Assembly (NCBI GenBank): GCA_007922305.1
Contig: ML677334.1
Coordinates: 14,642,318 to 14,706,317, forward strand
Origin: Dermatemys mawii
Taxonomy: Eukaryota; Chordata; Testudines; Dermatemydidae
Reading direction: 5' to 3'
Length of the DNA: 64,000 nt
The notes under the pieces were generated by a model that saw nothing but the letters and a program-made list of their open reading frames with translations, was not told the origin of the DNA and did not search any database. The translations under genes and the position numbers were made by a program. Positions 11,501 to 24,070 of this stretch are shown here, piece by piece; the stretch's first letter is position 1, and each line of letters starts with the position of its first letter.

Positions 11501-14169
11501 TCCCATGATATTCCATGACAGCATTTTTTCTTTTGACTTGAGCAAAATCTGTATCAAACCCTTAATGTCTTAATATCTAACTGGTTATTCGTGCAGACAA
11601 TTACCATATCTGTTTACACAATTATAGCATTTGAAGAGTTATGAAGGCAAATGTATAAAGAATTTATTACTATAGTTATTGTGAAGGACTGTTAAAGACT
11701 GTTCTTTATTTTTGTATTACACGATTAAAGTCACTTAGATTTTAGAATCATGGTTTAGAACACTGTGTAATTATCTAGAAATGCAATAGCTGTCGTGTCT
11801 TATTATTTAATTATAAAATGGTATTCAGAACAGGTATGCTATTGGATCAGCAGGATTATCCGAAGGAATGAAGCAAGATCACATTGTCTAAAATCACATT
11901 AAATGTTAATGCGGCCAGAGTCTTCTGCATCTGCCACCCCCAGAGTTGCTGAACCAGCAGCACCAACTACCAAAACACTTTGTTTTAAATTTCCATTTCC
12001 ACAGCCTCTCTCTTAAACCACACCTACAGACAACCCAGCCACTAGATGGGGGGAAGCTTGTTACAATATAATCAATGTGGTTATCCATGAAAATAATACA
12101 GACACTGGTAAACATTAATTAATGGCTTAATTTGTCCTACTAATAATTGCATGACTTAGAAAAGTGAATAACAATATTTTTTTTTTCCTTTGACTTTTTT
12201 TCCCCTCCTGAAAACAATGTTTTTGCTTCTAGAAATAAAACATTTTAATCTCTGTGCCTGGCATTGCATAGTAGGCATAGCAGTATTAAACAGTATGACT
12301 TCATCCTGTTGTGCCTTATTAGTTAAATAATATACCTCTCTCATACACATTATTATTTTAGTACAGTACTCTGTTATATAAACTTAGGATGCCTCTTTTT
12401 ATTACTTATCCAATGACTAATGTGGATAATTGGCAATGACATTCACGGTAGAATATCTGAAAGCATGTATTTCAAGGTATTTGGTTCTTGGCTTCCTAGT
12501 GCAAGTTAAGGTGTCTGTCTTTACCATTTATGCAGTATAGCATGTGGCTGTTAAAGATGCCTGTGCAGCACTAGAATGCTGTAGCTGACATGTTTTCCTA
12601 TACTTAAAACATATTTTTTTCTAAACCATGGTAGTATACTTAAGACATAATGACCAGGTGCTTAGCTGTTGTAAATTGATTTTGCATCTTTATCAGTTAC
12701 ACCAGCTAAGCAGCTGTGATTCTGACGCATTTTCATTTAGCTCTCCAGTACTTTAGCAGATACTGTTGTTGTTATGATACACAGCCCCTTTATAGTAACT
12801 GTCAATGGTAAGAATGGTTCCTCTAGCAGGTGCTTCCCATAACTGAGTGTCATGGAGTTACTAACGAAAGCAATAATCACAAATGATCTGAATGTCTTTG
12901 CTGGCACTGTACTACATGACTTCCCATCACTTGAAATGTTTAAAATTAGACACAACAGGAGAATAATTCTGCACTGGCAAGAGGACAAAACTATGGTTTT
13001 GCAAGGACTTATGCTTACAGTTACACAAAGTGATTAGACTCATTAAAGATGGTGGAGCTAATCATAGTCCCCAGTTCAGTAGTCCATCCCTGTCTAAAAA
13101 AGTAAATACACTAATTAGACATGAGCATGTGTTTAACTTATGCATACACTTAAACGGTTTGATAAACATAGGCTATGGTACATGAAGTTGACCATGTGTC
13201 TAAGACTTTGCAAGTATATATGACATGGGATATACGTTCCAGCAGCTATGATTTGATTCAGGCTAAATGTTGTTTATATTTTGGGTTGTACAGGGACAAA
13301 ATTGGCTCTGGTGTTATAGTCACAGACCCTGGGAATAGAGAATATTTTACACATTCCCTTGAAAACTTTTCATATTCAACCTAACATAATAATTTTCTTT
13401 TCCTTGTTAGGATGACACAAAATCCTGCCCTCTTCACTGCCTACAGACACAGAAGAGAACATAAAATCACAACCAAAATCCACATGTTAGAACATACAAA
13501 TCCTACTCCTCAGTATAGGCCAGATATGCACTGTAACATGAAGGAACTAGCTTCCCTACTTGCTGTTGTCTTTGGTGATGGATAGGAATTCTGCTTCTTA
13601 CACCTGTATCTTCTAGGTATGTATCTCCCCTCTGTTTTACCACATATCACCCCCATCCACCTGGTGTCAGTTTTTACTACCATTCTTATTGGGCAGTGGA
13701 AGGGGAAATGGAGATGGGAAATATATGGGCTAGGACCCTGAGTCCTGAGGAGAAAAGGGGAGAGTATGCCAAGGGTAGAGGAGAGACTTCCAGGAGCTTG
13801 ACTCCTGAGGAAGACGGAACTAAGGGCCATTGCTGGAAATTTTACTCTCAGAGAAGGGAGAACAAAGGGAAAATTGCTAGGGCTGAGTGGATGACACTTC
13901 GGTATGATGATGGGAGAATGGGATGATGAGTAATGAGAGCTCTCTCAACTGGAAATCCTTTCCTTAGACAAGAAGACTTAGTTCTTATCTTCCATTGGCA
14001 GAGATCTAGGACTTACCTCCACACAACCCCACTCCCAGTGGGCAGAGTTTCCCATGGTTCTGGAGGAATCCTGCCCATATTTAGTGAGTCTTTTCTTGCG
14101 CTTTGAGTATGCCTACCAGTTAGGATTGATGCTAAAATTTGTAAGTCCCAGATACCTTCTCAAAAAAAG
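8554..14169. other. 5.6 kb without recognisable genes
   Basis: AT-rich sequence. An open frame at 9490-9861 (+, 123 codons) begins with words vaguely like an LTR-retroelement pol (EFKDLKHILTLAQILQF), but the similarity stops after about 25 residues and I do not call it. At about 11395-11475 is a phrase (GGCCTTGGTTCTGCAAACTG) typical of old sauropsid repeats. A G/A-rich tract lies at 13690-13880. No RNA gene or terminal repeats were seen. Confidence 0.5.
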
Positions 14170-15750
14170 GTGTAGGCCAGGGGTCGGCAACCTTTCAGAA
14201 GCGGTGTGCCGAGTCTTCATTTATTCACTCTAATTTAAGGTTTCGCGTGCCAGTAATGCATTTTAACATTTTTTAGAAGGTCTCTCTCTATAAGTCTATA
14301 TATTATATAACTAAACTATTGCCATATTGTAAAATAAACAAGGTTTTCAAAATATTTAAAAAGCTTCATTTAAAATAAAATCTGCATTTTAATTTTATCA
14401 GTTTAGTGTGATCCTTGCCTTTGCTTTTCCTGAGTTTTCCAATGTGGGCCACAGCAGGGGGTGGCTGAAGAGGCCAGAAGCAGAGCCCCAGGCTGGTTGC
14501 CAGAACCCAAACCTGGCAGTAGGCTGAGCGGGGCCAGTGGCCAGAATCCCAGACTGGCAGCAGGCTGAGCCGTTCAGCCTGCCGCTGATCCCACTCAGTC
14601 TGCTGCTGGTCTGTGGTTCAGGCAGGGGTGAAAGTAACTTAAATTTCTTACAGGTACTGTCATATTGCAACCCCTCTCAGATGGAGAAGCTCAGCGGCTG
14701 GGGATGTATGAGTGTAGGGGGAGCACTTAGGGCAGAGGGTTGGGGTGCAGGAAGCTCAGGGCAGGGGATGGGAATGTGGATAGTGCAGGAGTCATGGCTG
14801 GGAGCATGGTGGGTGGTTGCAGGAGTCAGGGTTTGATGGTGTGAGGGGCTCAGGGCAGGGGGCTACAGGGAGGGGTGTAGGGAGAAGTCCCAGGGGGCTA
14901 GGGGCTTGGGGATGGCCTGAGACAGTCCCGGTTGCGGCCCAGTTACCTGGATGGTGGATGGGTCCCTGCCTCATGCTGTTCCTGTTCCTGCCAAGGGAGC
15001 TGTGGGCCAGCTATGTGGGGGCACTGCATTTGCACACAAATGGGGGCAGTGGCAAAAGATCCCCTGGCCTGCTGGTCCCTTCCTCTTCCCCCCTCCCAGA
15101 GGCCGCAGCAGTGCGCACCGTAGGGACAGCACCTGCCTGTAGTGCTCTGGTGTCCAGCCACAGTGGCGAGAGAGGGGCAGCAGAACAGGCTGGGACGCGG
15201 ACACCTCCACCTACAGCGTGCATCCCACCAGCCCCTTTCACTTGCCTGACTGCACCTTCAGGAGAGTTCTGGCCGCCAGCAGGACCTGATGCACTGTGTC
15301 TCCACCCGCAGTGGAGTGCCCCATCATTAGCCGGCTCTGGATTCTGGCTAGCAGTACCAGCTCTGGCTTTTTTGCTGTCCCAACCCGACCCCCCACCCCA
15401 AGTCGCAGGGTGGCCTTGGAGCGGGGAGCCAACCGCCTCTGCCCCACCCCCCCGTGGGGTGACTCAAGGGGAAAAAAAGAAAACCCTAACTATGTGAACG
15501 TCAGCCACCCCAGGCATGTGGTGGTGCCTGGAGCTGAGTTCTGATTCTGGCTGCGGTTGCAGCTGCTGGCCCCTTGTCAGCTGGGGTCTCGGCCGTGGGC
15601 CCACTCAGCCCGCTGCCAGCCTGGGGTTCTGTCCCAGGCTGTCAGCGGGCTGAGCAGGGCCGGCAGCTGGGACCTTGACGTGCCATTAAAAATTAGCTCA
15701 CGTGCCAGATTTGGCACACGTGCCGTGGGTTGCCGACTCCTGGTACAGGC
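14170..15750 (-). mobile_element. Long GC-rich hAT relative (copy 2, reversed)
   Basis: The element spans 14178-15742 (1565 bp), with ends CAGGGGTCGGCAACC and GGTTGCCGACTCCTG. Flanking 8-mers GTGTAGGC (14170-14177) and GTACAGGC (15743-15750) match at six of eight positions, consistent with an aged duplication. The left 220 bp is the reverse complement of the ends of copies 1 and 3. The core from about 14400 to 15700 is GC-rich and has subterminal mirrored blocks (GGCAGCAGGCTGAGC on the left, GCCCACTCAGCCCGCTGCCAG on the right). Open frames inside, including one of 226 codons (14817-15497), look like composition effects. No hAT transposase motif was found, so it is non-autonomous. Confidence 0.85.
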
Positions 15751-17228
15751 AGAACCATGACTTCCTTTTTACTACCTGTACTGTCCCTCTCTGGAGATTA
15801 CAGATCATCTCCTAAACATTCCTAGCGAAGATTTTTAAAAGTGACTAGTAATTTTAGCTCATCATGAGAACTAAAAGGTGGACCCTAAGATGGAGAGTAT
15901 TCATCACTTTCTGAAAGTTAGGTCACTTCAAGATGTCACAAGTTGGGTACTCAAAATCATTAGTCCATTCTAAGAATCTTGTTCCCTGTCTCAGCTGGAT
16001 TTGGGGCAGGTTCCTCCAACATGGTGGTGCCATCCAGATAGCTGGGAGGATCCATACTCACAACCAATAGAATGTGGGGAGGAGGTAAAGGCCCTTGCCT
16101 CATTTTTCCTACCCCATAATCCTGTTTGTGCTCATTTTTCTCTCATGTTAGCATTTTTGCAAAATTTGGGAAAATATGTTTGCATAAAGGATCACTCAAG
16201 CAATTTTGACATATCATCCAAAACAAATCTCATAAACAGTGGTGGTGAGTTTTGAACTCTTCAGTGTTATCTATATCACATGGTATTGTTTCTGATCTCT
16301 AATTGGTTAACTAAAACCTCTGTGAACAGGAAAAAAAGAAATACCAGCTATTTCAAGATGGTCACAGAGGCATGTTTAGAGGCAACTTTTGAATGAGTTC
16401 ATTTTCTCATGACTGTTGATGAGGCTGTTTGTTTTTTTAATGCACAAAGAAAATCACTAATATGTTCATGGCAAATGTGGGCTTTTATTTGAAAGAATAG
16501 TCTCAAATATCTTTTTGGACTTTTTTTTTCCATATCCACTAACTTCTGTGAACAGAAAACACTTTGCATTTCGGTAGGAAATCATTTTTATTATTTATAT
16601 TTATTTTTCCTTTTCTTAATCCTTATGATGACACATTTTTTGCTGTGATGTATTTACAATAAAAGTAACTGTGTACTGTTCTGAAAGTCATATAAAATAG
16701 TGTTTTTATTCACTGTAACCTTGAGTAGACAGTATTTCCAACAGATTTGTTAAAGCTATAATATAGGTAATTACATATCTGACGTGCTTAGAATATGATT
16801 TTATGATATAGTGCGTGTTTTAGAAATAGTGGAAACTATGGGAGAAAAGAAGGAGAGAAGCTAAATAGAAATGTAATAATTAGTGTGTGTGTAAGAATTA
16901 GCTCCCAGAAAGAAGATACAAATCATACTTTAGAATAACAGCAGTAAAATGCTGTCTAGCACACACAATTACAGGTCCTGTGTCACTATCCCTGCAGCAA
17001 AAGACCACACCATTATAGTAATTCACAATCAAGGGAATTTGTGTTACTTAAGAGCATTAGTTTACCACTTTTTTTGGTTGGAGAAAGGTCATTATTTATT
17101 TTATAGTACTCATTCCAGTTGTTTTTCCTTCTCTTGAATGATATAATCTCAAGGGGAAAGTGCTAGTGGGCATATAGTTCTGATAGAGTTGGTTTATTTT
17201 TTGCCTGTGTGATCTAGAATATGATGCA
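15751..17228. other. Non-coding, nothing recognised
   Basis: AT-rich spacer with homopolymer T runs (about 16522-16530). No gene or terminal repeat was seen. Confidence 0.5.
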
Positions 17229-17262
<34 letters not shown>

Positions 17263-17263
17263 T
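17229..17263. repeat. TA dinucleotide microsatellite
   Basis: About 17 TA units, interrupted once by CATA near 17248. It is likely to be length-polymorphic. Confidence 0.95.
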
Positions 17264-17839
17264 AGTTTGCAGGCTGCCGTATGTGGGAGTGCTGGACAGG
17301 TTAAATTAAATATTCTAATCTCTTGCCCCATCTCATCATACTACCATAATTATACTTTCATATATTGCTTGTTGTACACGAACTTCCAACACATTCTAAT
17401 AAGAACACCCATACAAAATGCTGGTGCATCATCAGCCAGTGGGCTAAATTATACACTTGGTACACCTGTGCAACTCTTGCTGAATTCTTTAGGGAAAATA
17501 TGGGAATGACTGAAAAGCAAATTGTGAAATTTAAAGGAAATCTTTTATAAGAGTTTAGTTCTGCTCCTCTTCAGCCTGACTCCCCCCAGGACCTTCTCTG
17601 CACTTAATTGAAATTGATTCAATTGAAATCTCAGGTATTTTCCTTTGTACTCATATACATCCCATTTAACATAGAACAGTCAGAGTAGTATTCCCTAAGT
17701 TTGCCACGGACCAGCAATTTCACAAGGCAACACAAGCAATGACTAAACACTTCAGCCTTTACAAAGCACTGGGTACATCACCTCACCTGAGTACATCAGC
17801 ATGGTGAGGGGGTATCCATCCCACACAAGACAGAGCAGG
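17264..17839. other. Non-coding with an old repeat phrase
   Basis: At about 17445-17485 the words GGGCTAAATTATACACTTGG and ACACCTGTGCAACTC resemble the sauropsid phrase 'AAATTC..CTC.GTTACACC.GTGCAACTCC'. No gene was seen. Confidence 0.4.
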
Positions 17840-18421
17840 TTAAATTAGGTTAATTAACCAGATAGGCTGCACCGTGGGTGTAGCGGGAGACAGGGATTGA
17901 CATGCTGATTCATGATGAAGTCCCACCAAGAATGAAGAAGCAGGGCTAGTATAAAGCCAGGAAATTGTTAGCAGAAAAGGGATGCAGGAGAAGTGGACTG
18001 TAGTTACTCCCTGGGAGGAAGGAGTTGGGTTGGAATTGGAAAGAGCCCAGAGAAATAGGAACAGGGCCTGGGAGTAAGCAGACTGCTAGACATAGGATCA
18101 CTGGACTAGAACCTGGAGTAGAGGGCAGGCCTCGATTCCCTTACCATCCATGAGGAAATAGCACACAGTTAGCAATGGAGCAGAAGACTGCCTGAAACAC
18201 TCATGAAATAGGACTTTTCTACCCCAGAAGGGGAAAACTAGTGACCTGGCTGGAGGGCTAAGCCACAAAGAGAGAGTACTGAGTCACAGGAGGGGGGGCA
18301 ACAGAGCGAGAGGGGCAACAGCATATGTGATGAAGTAGCAGAAAGGGGCATTGAATCTGGAATGGACTCATCACCAGAGCTGCCAGGAGGGGGCACCATA
18401 GCAGTGAGTGAACCCTGTTAC
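17840..18421 (+). repeat. Degenerate LTR-like repeat
   Basis: Purine-rich block carrying a TATAAA word at about 17951, followed by GCAGACTGCTAGACATAGGATCACTGGACTAGAACCTGGAGTAG-type sequence and GTGACCTGGCTGGAGGGCTAAGCC, then AACCCTGTTAC near the end. The order of these words matches the LTR-like block at 6055-6869 and a turtle repeat I recognise. Borders are approximate; no target duplication was seen. Confidence 0.45.
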
Positions 18422-21400
18422 AAGCACATACTGTGTGAGAGACGGTTTAGGTTGCGCAAGGATTTAGAAGTGCTTTTGTTCCTTTGGGGGCATAGAAGTC
18501 TCCTTGATCTCATCTGATTTATGTATTTCTTGGCCCTCCCCAAGTGCTGTTTATGTTAAACAGTGCATAGAAATATTTCCTGTATCTGTCAAGTGCACTT
18601 GATGTCAGGACTGTGGCCAGAAGTCCGGGAAAGATTCCAACAGTCTGTTCCTCTGTTGTGCTAGTAATTATCTTTACTGGTCATCAGCATACGCGATGAA
18701 AAGTTGAGGTAGCAATGAAGGCAGGAAGAGGTCTGCCAAAAAGATAATGGGTATCATTCAGAGCACTGTGCTAGGATGGGCACCGCCAGCATAATTTTGT
18801 TGTCACAATGTGGCACTTTTATTAATTTCTGACCATGGTGATTTGCTGCAGAGAATTGGAAGTTTTGGAAAAATTGACTGGGAAAAGCAGAAAATCATCT
18901 GCTGCTTCTTCCATCCAGAATGAATTCATTTAGCTACTGTGACCAGTGTTTTCAAAAGTGAGTGCTCTGTTGGAAAAAAATCTCTTTTGGCTGGTCTTCA
19001 ACTGAGATGCGTTTTCTCAGTTCTGGTGAACATGGAAGGGGTTCTAAAAATAAACTGCACCTTTGCCCACTCTGGCAGGGTTTTATTGCTCTCTCTGTTA
19101 AGCATGCAGATTTTCTGGCTAGGAGGTAGGATCCATCCTATCCATGCACACAAAACACAGAAGCACACCCAAGGATGCTACATACACACACAGCCTCCTC
19201 TCTGTAAGATGGGGAATATGGCAGGGGATCTTACTAAGGAGGAAGACGTATAGAGGTATATTTAGAAAATATGGAGGTTTAAAGCACAGCAGAGGGCTGA
19301 TACACAAAGAATGAGCTAACCTTGTTTACAGACACATAATACTATCATGTCTCCTACTGAACGCAACTCACACACTGCTCCTTCAGCCTCCAGTGAGTAC
19401 CAGCACTATGGGAAACAGCCTCCCAGGAATCAGTGCAGAGACTGGTATCGGAGTTTGACTGAAGGAGCATCATCATGCAGGAGATGGTGATTGTATCTCG
19501 AGGTTAGACATGTTATCCTTGGCACAGTGTCTGGTATGCTGTGTCACCTGAATGCCTCTAGTGGATCCCTGGGCATTACCACTCTGTCCAGTGTAACATT
19601 CTGTGCTGCCTATGCTTATGATTTGAGACAGCATGGACAACCTAGCTTATTTGTAATTATGGTACTGATTATCACAGGACACTGAGTATTACCAGAACAA
19701 ATTATGCCAATCCTACATCCCCCCCGCCCTCACCACCTGATTCACCTAAATATGGAAATAGGATATTTCACTGTGGTAATTGGCAACTTGTATGGATAAA
19801 CCTGGGGCTAATGGAGCCTGAATTTCAGATTTCTCTTGAGCACAACTCCAAAGGCAAAATGGCTTCTAATCCTAATTAACTCTGGACAGGAGTGTTGTGC
19901 TCCTTGGGAAAGGACTTGGCAAGGAGCAGAGACCACACAAAGGAAAGCAGCCTCTCAGAGAAGTTCAAAGTTAAGGAAGAGTACCAATCACCCACTCACC
20001 CTTTTTAGCATAGAGATTTGTAACAGGGTACTGGCTCTTTAAAAAGATGTAGACCAGAAAGTCCCGGGGTACAATCTCAGTTCAGCATAAAACAGGATCA
20101 GCTGTAGTTTTCAGAGGTACCATGGGACAGAAAACTTTACTTCTTTTGGAGTCTGAGAGTGAGAGCTTCAGGAAGAAGGAGGAGAATAACTAAATCTCTT
20201 TGAAGAGCTGGTCCAAAGTTCTCCACTTCCAGTGCCAACACAAAGGCCAAACACACACTGGCTCCAAACAACCATTCTTCACCCTCTGTGAATCACAGTC
20301 CCTTCCCTAGGGTCCATGTAACTTTCATCCTTAATAGCAGTGTTCCCAGAAATTTCCATCTCTTATTACAAGATCCAAACAAGGCAATCCCCATCAGATC
20401 TTCAACCACTCTAGTCCTAGGCTGTCAAATGGGGTTGTGATCAGCTCCTACCTAAATGCAAAGTGACTGGGCTAAAGTAGTGATTTCCTTCCTTCCTCCC
20501 TCTTCCTGAAGTCCCAACTGTCATCCACTAAAAGAAGCAATGTTCTGTAAACTTTGCATCAGCACCTAAGGACACTTTTTCTCCAATGCCTTCTGTAGTC
20601 CATTTCTTAGCCTAATCTTTGTTCCTGTATCAAGCTTCTTCCCCTCCTGATTGCTCTGCCTTGGTATCTGCCTCTGCCACTGACACAAACAGCTCACCCT
20701 CTTTGGATTCTTATTTATGGATAGACCTAGAGCTCCTGTGTTTTCTCACAGCATTGCTATTGGATGAGAGCTGGTCATAACCCTAGCTGACAGCTTGGTA
20801 CCAGAGCAGTTGTAGATCTGTCAAAGTGCTACACCACAACAAATCTGATTGCCTGCAGAGAGAAAGAATGGGGCACAGCCACACACTTGTTGGAAAGTTC
20901 AGTGACCCTATAACAATTATATTCAGTTTCTTATATTGTCTTTGTTGTTGTAATACTCTCTGTCAATTACCCTCATTTTGGGAGTCATTCCAAAATATGC
21001 TCTCTTAAATGACCGGGCCTAACACACCACTTCTGCAGTTTTAAAGTCTGCCATGTCTGACAATGTTCTGTGAATTATTAATGTTATTGGGTGTTGTGTG
21101 TCTTGAGTTTTTTTTTAAAAAAAGTATTTCAGAAATAGGGCAAAATTAGATTATATCACTCCTGCCACTGTGCAGAAGCTTGACAGCCCAAGAGCAAAGA
21201 CAACCTCCTCAAGATCTCCAAGATACTATGCAGATGGTACCTTTCCTTTTAGCAGATTGCAATGTATGTTTGCCCTCAAGAAACAGGCCATAGTTCTCAA
21301 AGCTTCCTCTTCAGGCAATGCTGAGGCATAGCACAAATGTTTCTTCACTCAGCTTTCCTAAGAAATGGGTTATGATGTTGACTGACAAAGACTTTGTTGC

Positions 21401-22574
21401 AGATGATGGTATAGATGTTTCTGTATATTTTATCACCTCCTCGTGTATCACTAGGACAGACTCAACCAGGTCCAAAGTACAATTACCAGTTTTCATTCCA
21501 GTTATTTTTCCTGTAAACTAGATTGTCCCAGATGTGCTCAGTTTTCTCTGATAACTGGTAAGAATGCTTCTTGTAGAGGGAGGTATTCAGAGATGGAATA
21601 GATCACACAGACTAGGTCAAGATTTAGTATATGTTATTCCCATATAGGAGAATATTTTGTTCTCCTCCACATAAGATCATGCAAACTCTATATGCCAGTT
21701 TGTTGGCTTCTAAGGGGCTGTTCCACCATCAGCACTCCTGTCTTTCCTTTTGTTTCATCTGAGAGCCCTGGTCACCTGTGCGATATGGAGGTAAGTGGGT
21801 TTCAGGAATTAGAGTATTAATACTTGTGGATAATTAGCAATGGTGGCTTAGCAAACCAGCAAACTTGGTCCATGCTCACTGGAATTCAGCCGATGTTTTC
21901 TAAAAGGAATCTTTTGCCTGGTCCCAAGTTTTTTTTTTTTTTCTCTAATGAAAGCTTTCAGACAGCTCTAGTATTGAGTTAAAAGGAAATCCATACACTC
22001 ATATTCTACAGAGGTGCATAGCTACTACACATAATTTCAATTATTACTGTCTGTTACCATGTCTCTTTATGTTTGAGGATACAAATCACCCTCTCCTAGT
22101 TCTGAAAAAAACAATGCATCATATTTGATGACACTATACTGGAGGCTTGCTGAATTAGATAAATCCATCCTTAACAAAAGTATAAGCAAATCCAGTCTGA
22201 ATCAATTTTAATTAGACCAATAAAGTCTAATTAGATCTTAAACTTTAACTGGAGTCAGATAAAGTAGACTCCCATGAATTTTAGTATGTATCTACATTAT
22301 CCTTCCTGTGTGTATGTTGTATGCACAGTGACACAGAAACAGGAGATAATTTAATTCCTTATTCCAAAATTGAAAGAGTTCTGCAACCATTTACTTCCTC
22401 TTAATGTGGAATTTTTAATATATCAGCATATTTCTCATGGATACAGACAAACACAATGGCTAACATTTTGTTTGTGGGTAATACAAATCCTTCATTCAGT
22501 ACAACTTCCTTGTTTATAAAACTCTGAATAGTAATAGACTAAGGGCCAGCACCTGGAATTCCAAATAATAATAT
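18422..22574. other. 4.2 kb without recognisable genes
   Basis: No coding similarity was found. An 11-bp inverted repeat (TGCTCCTTCAG at 19376-19386; CTGAAGGAGCA at 19459-19469) could form a stem around a 72-bp loop. T-runs occur at 21108-21122 and 21931-21943. Open frames are unrecognised. Confidence 0.5.
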
Positions 22575-23600
22575 AAGAATGACCATCCTTGGTCAGCCCA
22601 ATGGTCCATCTATACCAGTATTCGGTTTTCCAACAGCAGACAATGTAAGATGCTTCAGAGGAAACAAATAGAACAGGACAACTGTCCATTCCATGACATC
22701 CAATCCTAGCTTCTGGCAGTCAGATGTTTATGGGCACCGGAGCATGGGATTGCATACCTGACCATCTTGGCTAATAACCATTGATGGACCTCTTTTCCAT
22801 GAACTTATCTAATTCTTTTTGGAATCCAGTTACAGTTTTGGCCTTACAAATGTGTTCTACAAGTTGCCTGTGTGTTTTGTGAAGTAGTACTTCCTTTTGT
22901 TTGTTTAAACCTGCTGCCTAGTAATTTCATTGAATGATGCTGGTTCTTCTGTTATGTGAAGTGGTAAATAACACTTCCTTATTCACTTTCTCCCCACCAT
23001 TCATAATTTTATATACTTGTATCATATTCCACTTTAGTCATCCCTTTTCTAATATGAACAGTGCCAGTTATTTTAATCTCTTCTCATATAGAAGCTGTTC
23101 CATACCTCTAATAATTTTTATTGTCCTTCTCTACCTCTTCCATTTCCAATATAACTTTTATTTTTTGAGATGGGGTGACCTAACTATATGAAGCATTCAA
23201 AGTATGTGGATTTATATAGTGACTTATGATATTTTCTGTTTTATTATCCATCCCTTTCCTAATGGCTCCAAACAATCTGTTAGCTTTTTTTTGACTGCTG
23301 CTATACATTTAGCAGATATTTTTGGAAAACTATCCACAATGACTCCAAGATCTTTTTTTTTGTGTGGTAACAGCTAATTCAGACACTATTTTGTGTGTGT
23401 AGTTGGGATTATATTTTCCGGTGTTTTTCAAAATTGGCATTATATTAGTTATCCTCCAGTCATTTGGGAGAGCGGTTACATACCACAGTTGTTAGTTCTG
23501 CAATTTAATATCTGAGTTCCTTCGAAACCCTTCAGTGATTGTCATATGGTCCTGGTGATGTATCACTGTTTATTTATGAGTGAAGGCAATGGGAGCTGCA
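22575..23600 (-). mobile_element. CR1 LINE, 3' half, antisense
   Basis: The plus strand reads the antisense of a turtle CR1. It starts at AAGAATGACCATCCTTGGTC, then GGTCCATCTATACCAGTATT and TTGATGGACCTCTTTTCCATGAACTTATCTAATTCTTTTTGGAA, which is the reverse of the tail at 2166-2380. It continues through ORF2 C-terminal coding sequence (AGTACTTCCTTTTGTTTGTTTAAACCTGCTGCC, GAGATGGGGTGACC, ACTATCCACAATGACTCCAAGATC). Near 23425 it jumps to a further upstream CR1 block (AAAATTGGCATTATATTAGT and GGTTACATACCACAGTTGTTAG), so an internal stretch is deleted. The plus-strand open frame at 22934-23191 is an antisense shadow. Confidence 0.9.
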
Positions 23601-24007
23601 AACACTTTGCATCTCTGTGAACTGGGATCTAAAAACCTTTGGTAAAAGAAAGTTCTCCATATGTTTGAGAATATACTACAGCAGCTAAAAGAAAAATACA
23701 TTCTTTCAACTTAAGGACCAGTTTGTGAGAGGGCCTGCACAGTTGCGCCAGGGATGGAGAGAGAGTTCAGAAAGCCCTGTGCACTTCCCTCTCCCTTGCA
23801 TTTTTTGTGCAGGGACCACTTGCAATGTGAGGAGTCATACTCCTCGAGTGCAAGGACTGCATCAGGCTGTCTCAGAGGAAATATGGTCCCCTTCAAGAAA
23901 ATATTGCTGCTGAGATTACCTTCTTGTCTTATGACTCTGACCACTTCTTCTTTCTCTGAGTTTCAACACGGGCTCTCCATTCCTCTCCACAGCAAAGACA
24001 AACTTCT
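23601..24007. other. Non-coding, nothing recognised
   Basis: No gene or known repeat was recognised between the CR1 and the motif block at 24008. Confidence 0.4.
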
Positions 24008-24070
24008 TGGGTGAAATCTCCATTGAAGTCAATGTCAAAACTCCCATTGACTTCAGCATGGCTGGGATTT
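24008..24070. repeat. Inverted CCATTGAAGTCAATG motif block
   Basis: GTGAAATCTCCATTGAAGTC followed by AATGTC and CTCCCATTGACTTCAGCATGGCTGGGATTTC forms a pair of mirrored arms. The same arrangement recurs at 56325-56392. The outer words GAAATC and GGATTTC are also complementary. This is an old palindromic repeat common in sauropsids; the class is not assigned. Confidence 0.7.

Noticed and set aside
14817..15497. 226-codon plus-strand frame
   Set aside because: Lies in the GC-rich core of a non-autonomous hAT element; proline, glycine and alanine rich, with overlapping frames on both strands, as expected from composition.
19376..19469. 11-bp inverted repeat as a MITE
   Set aside because: Too short, with no target duplication and no second copy in the window.
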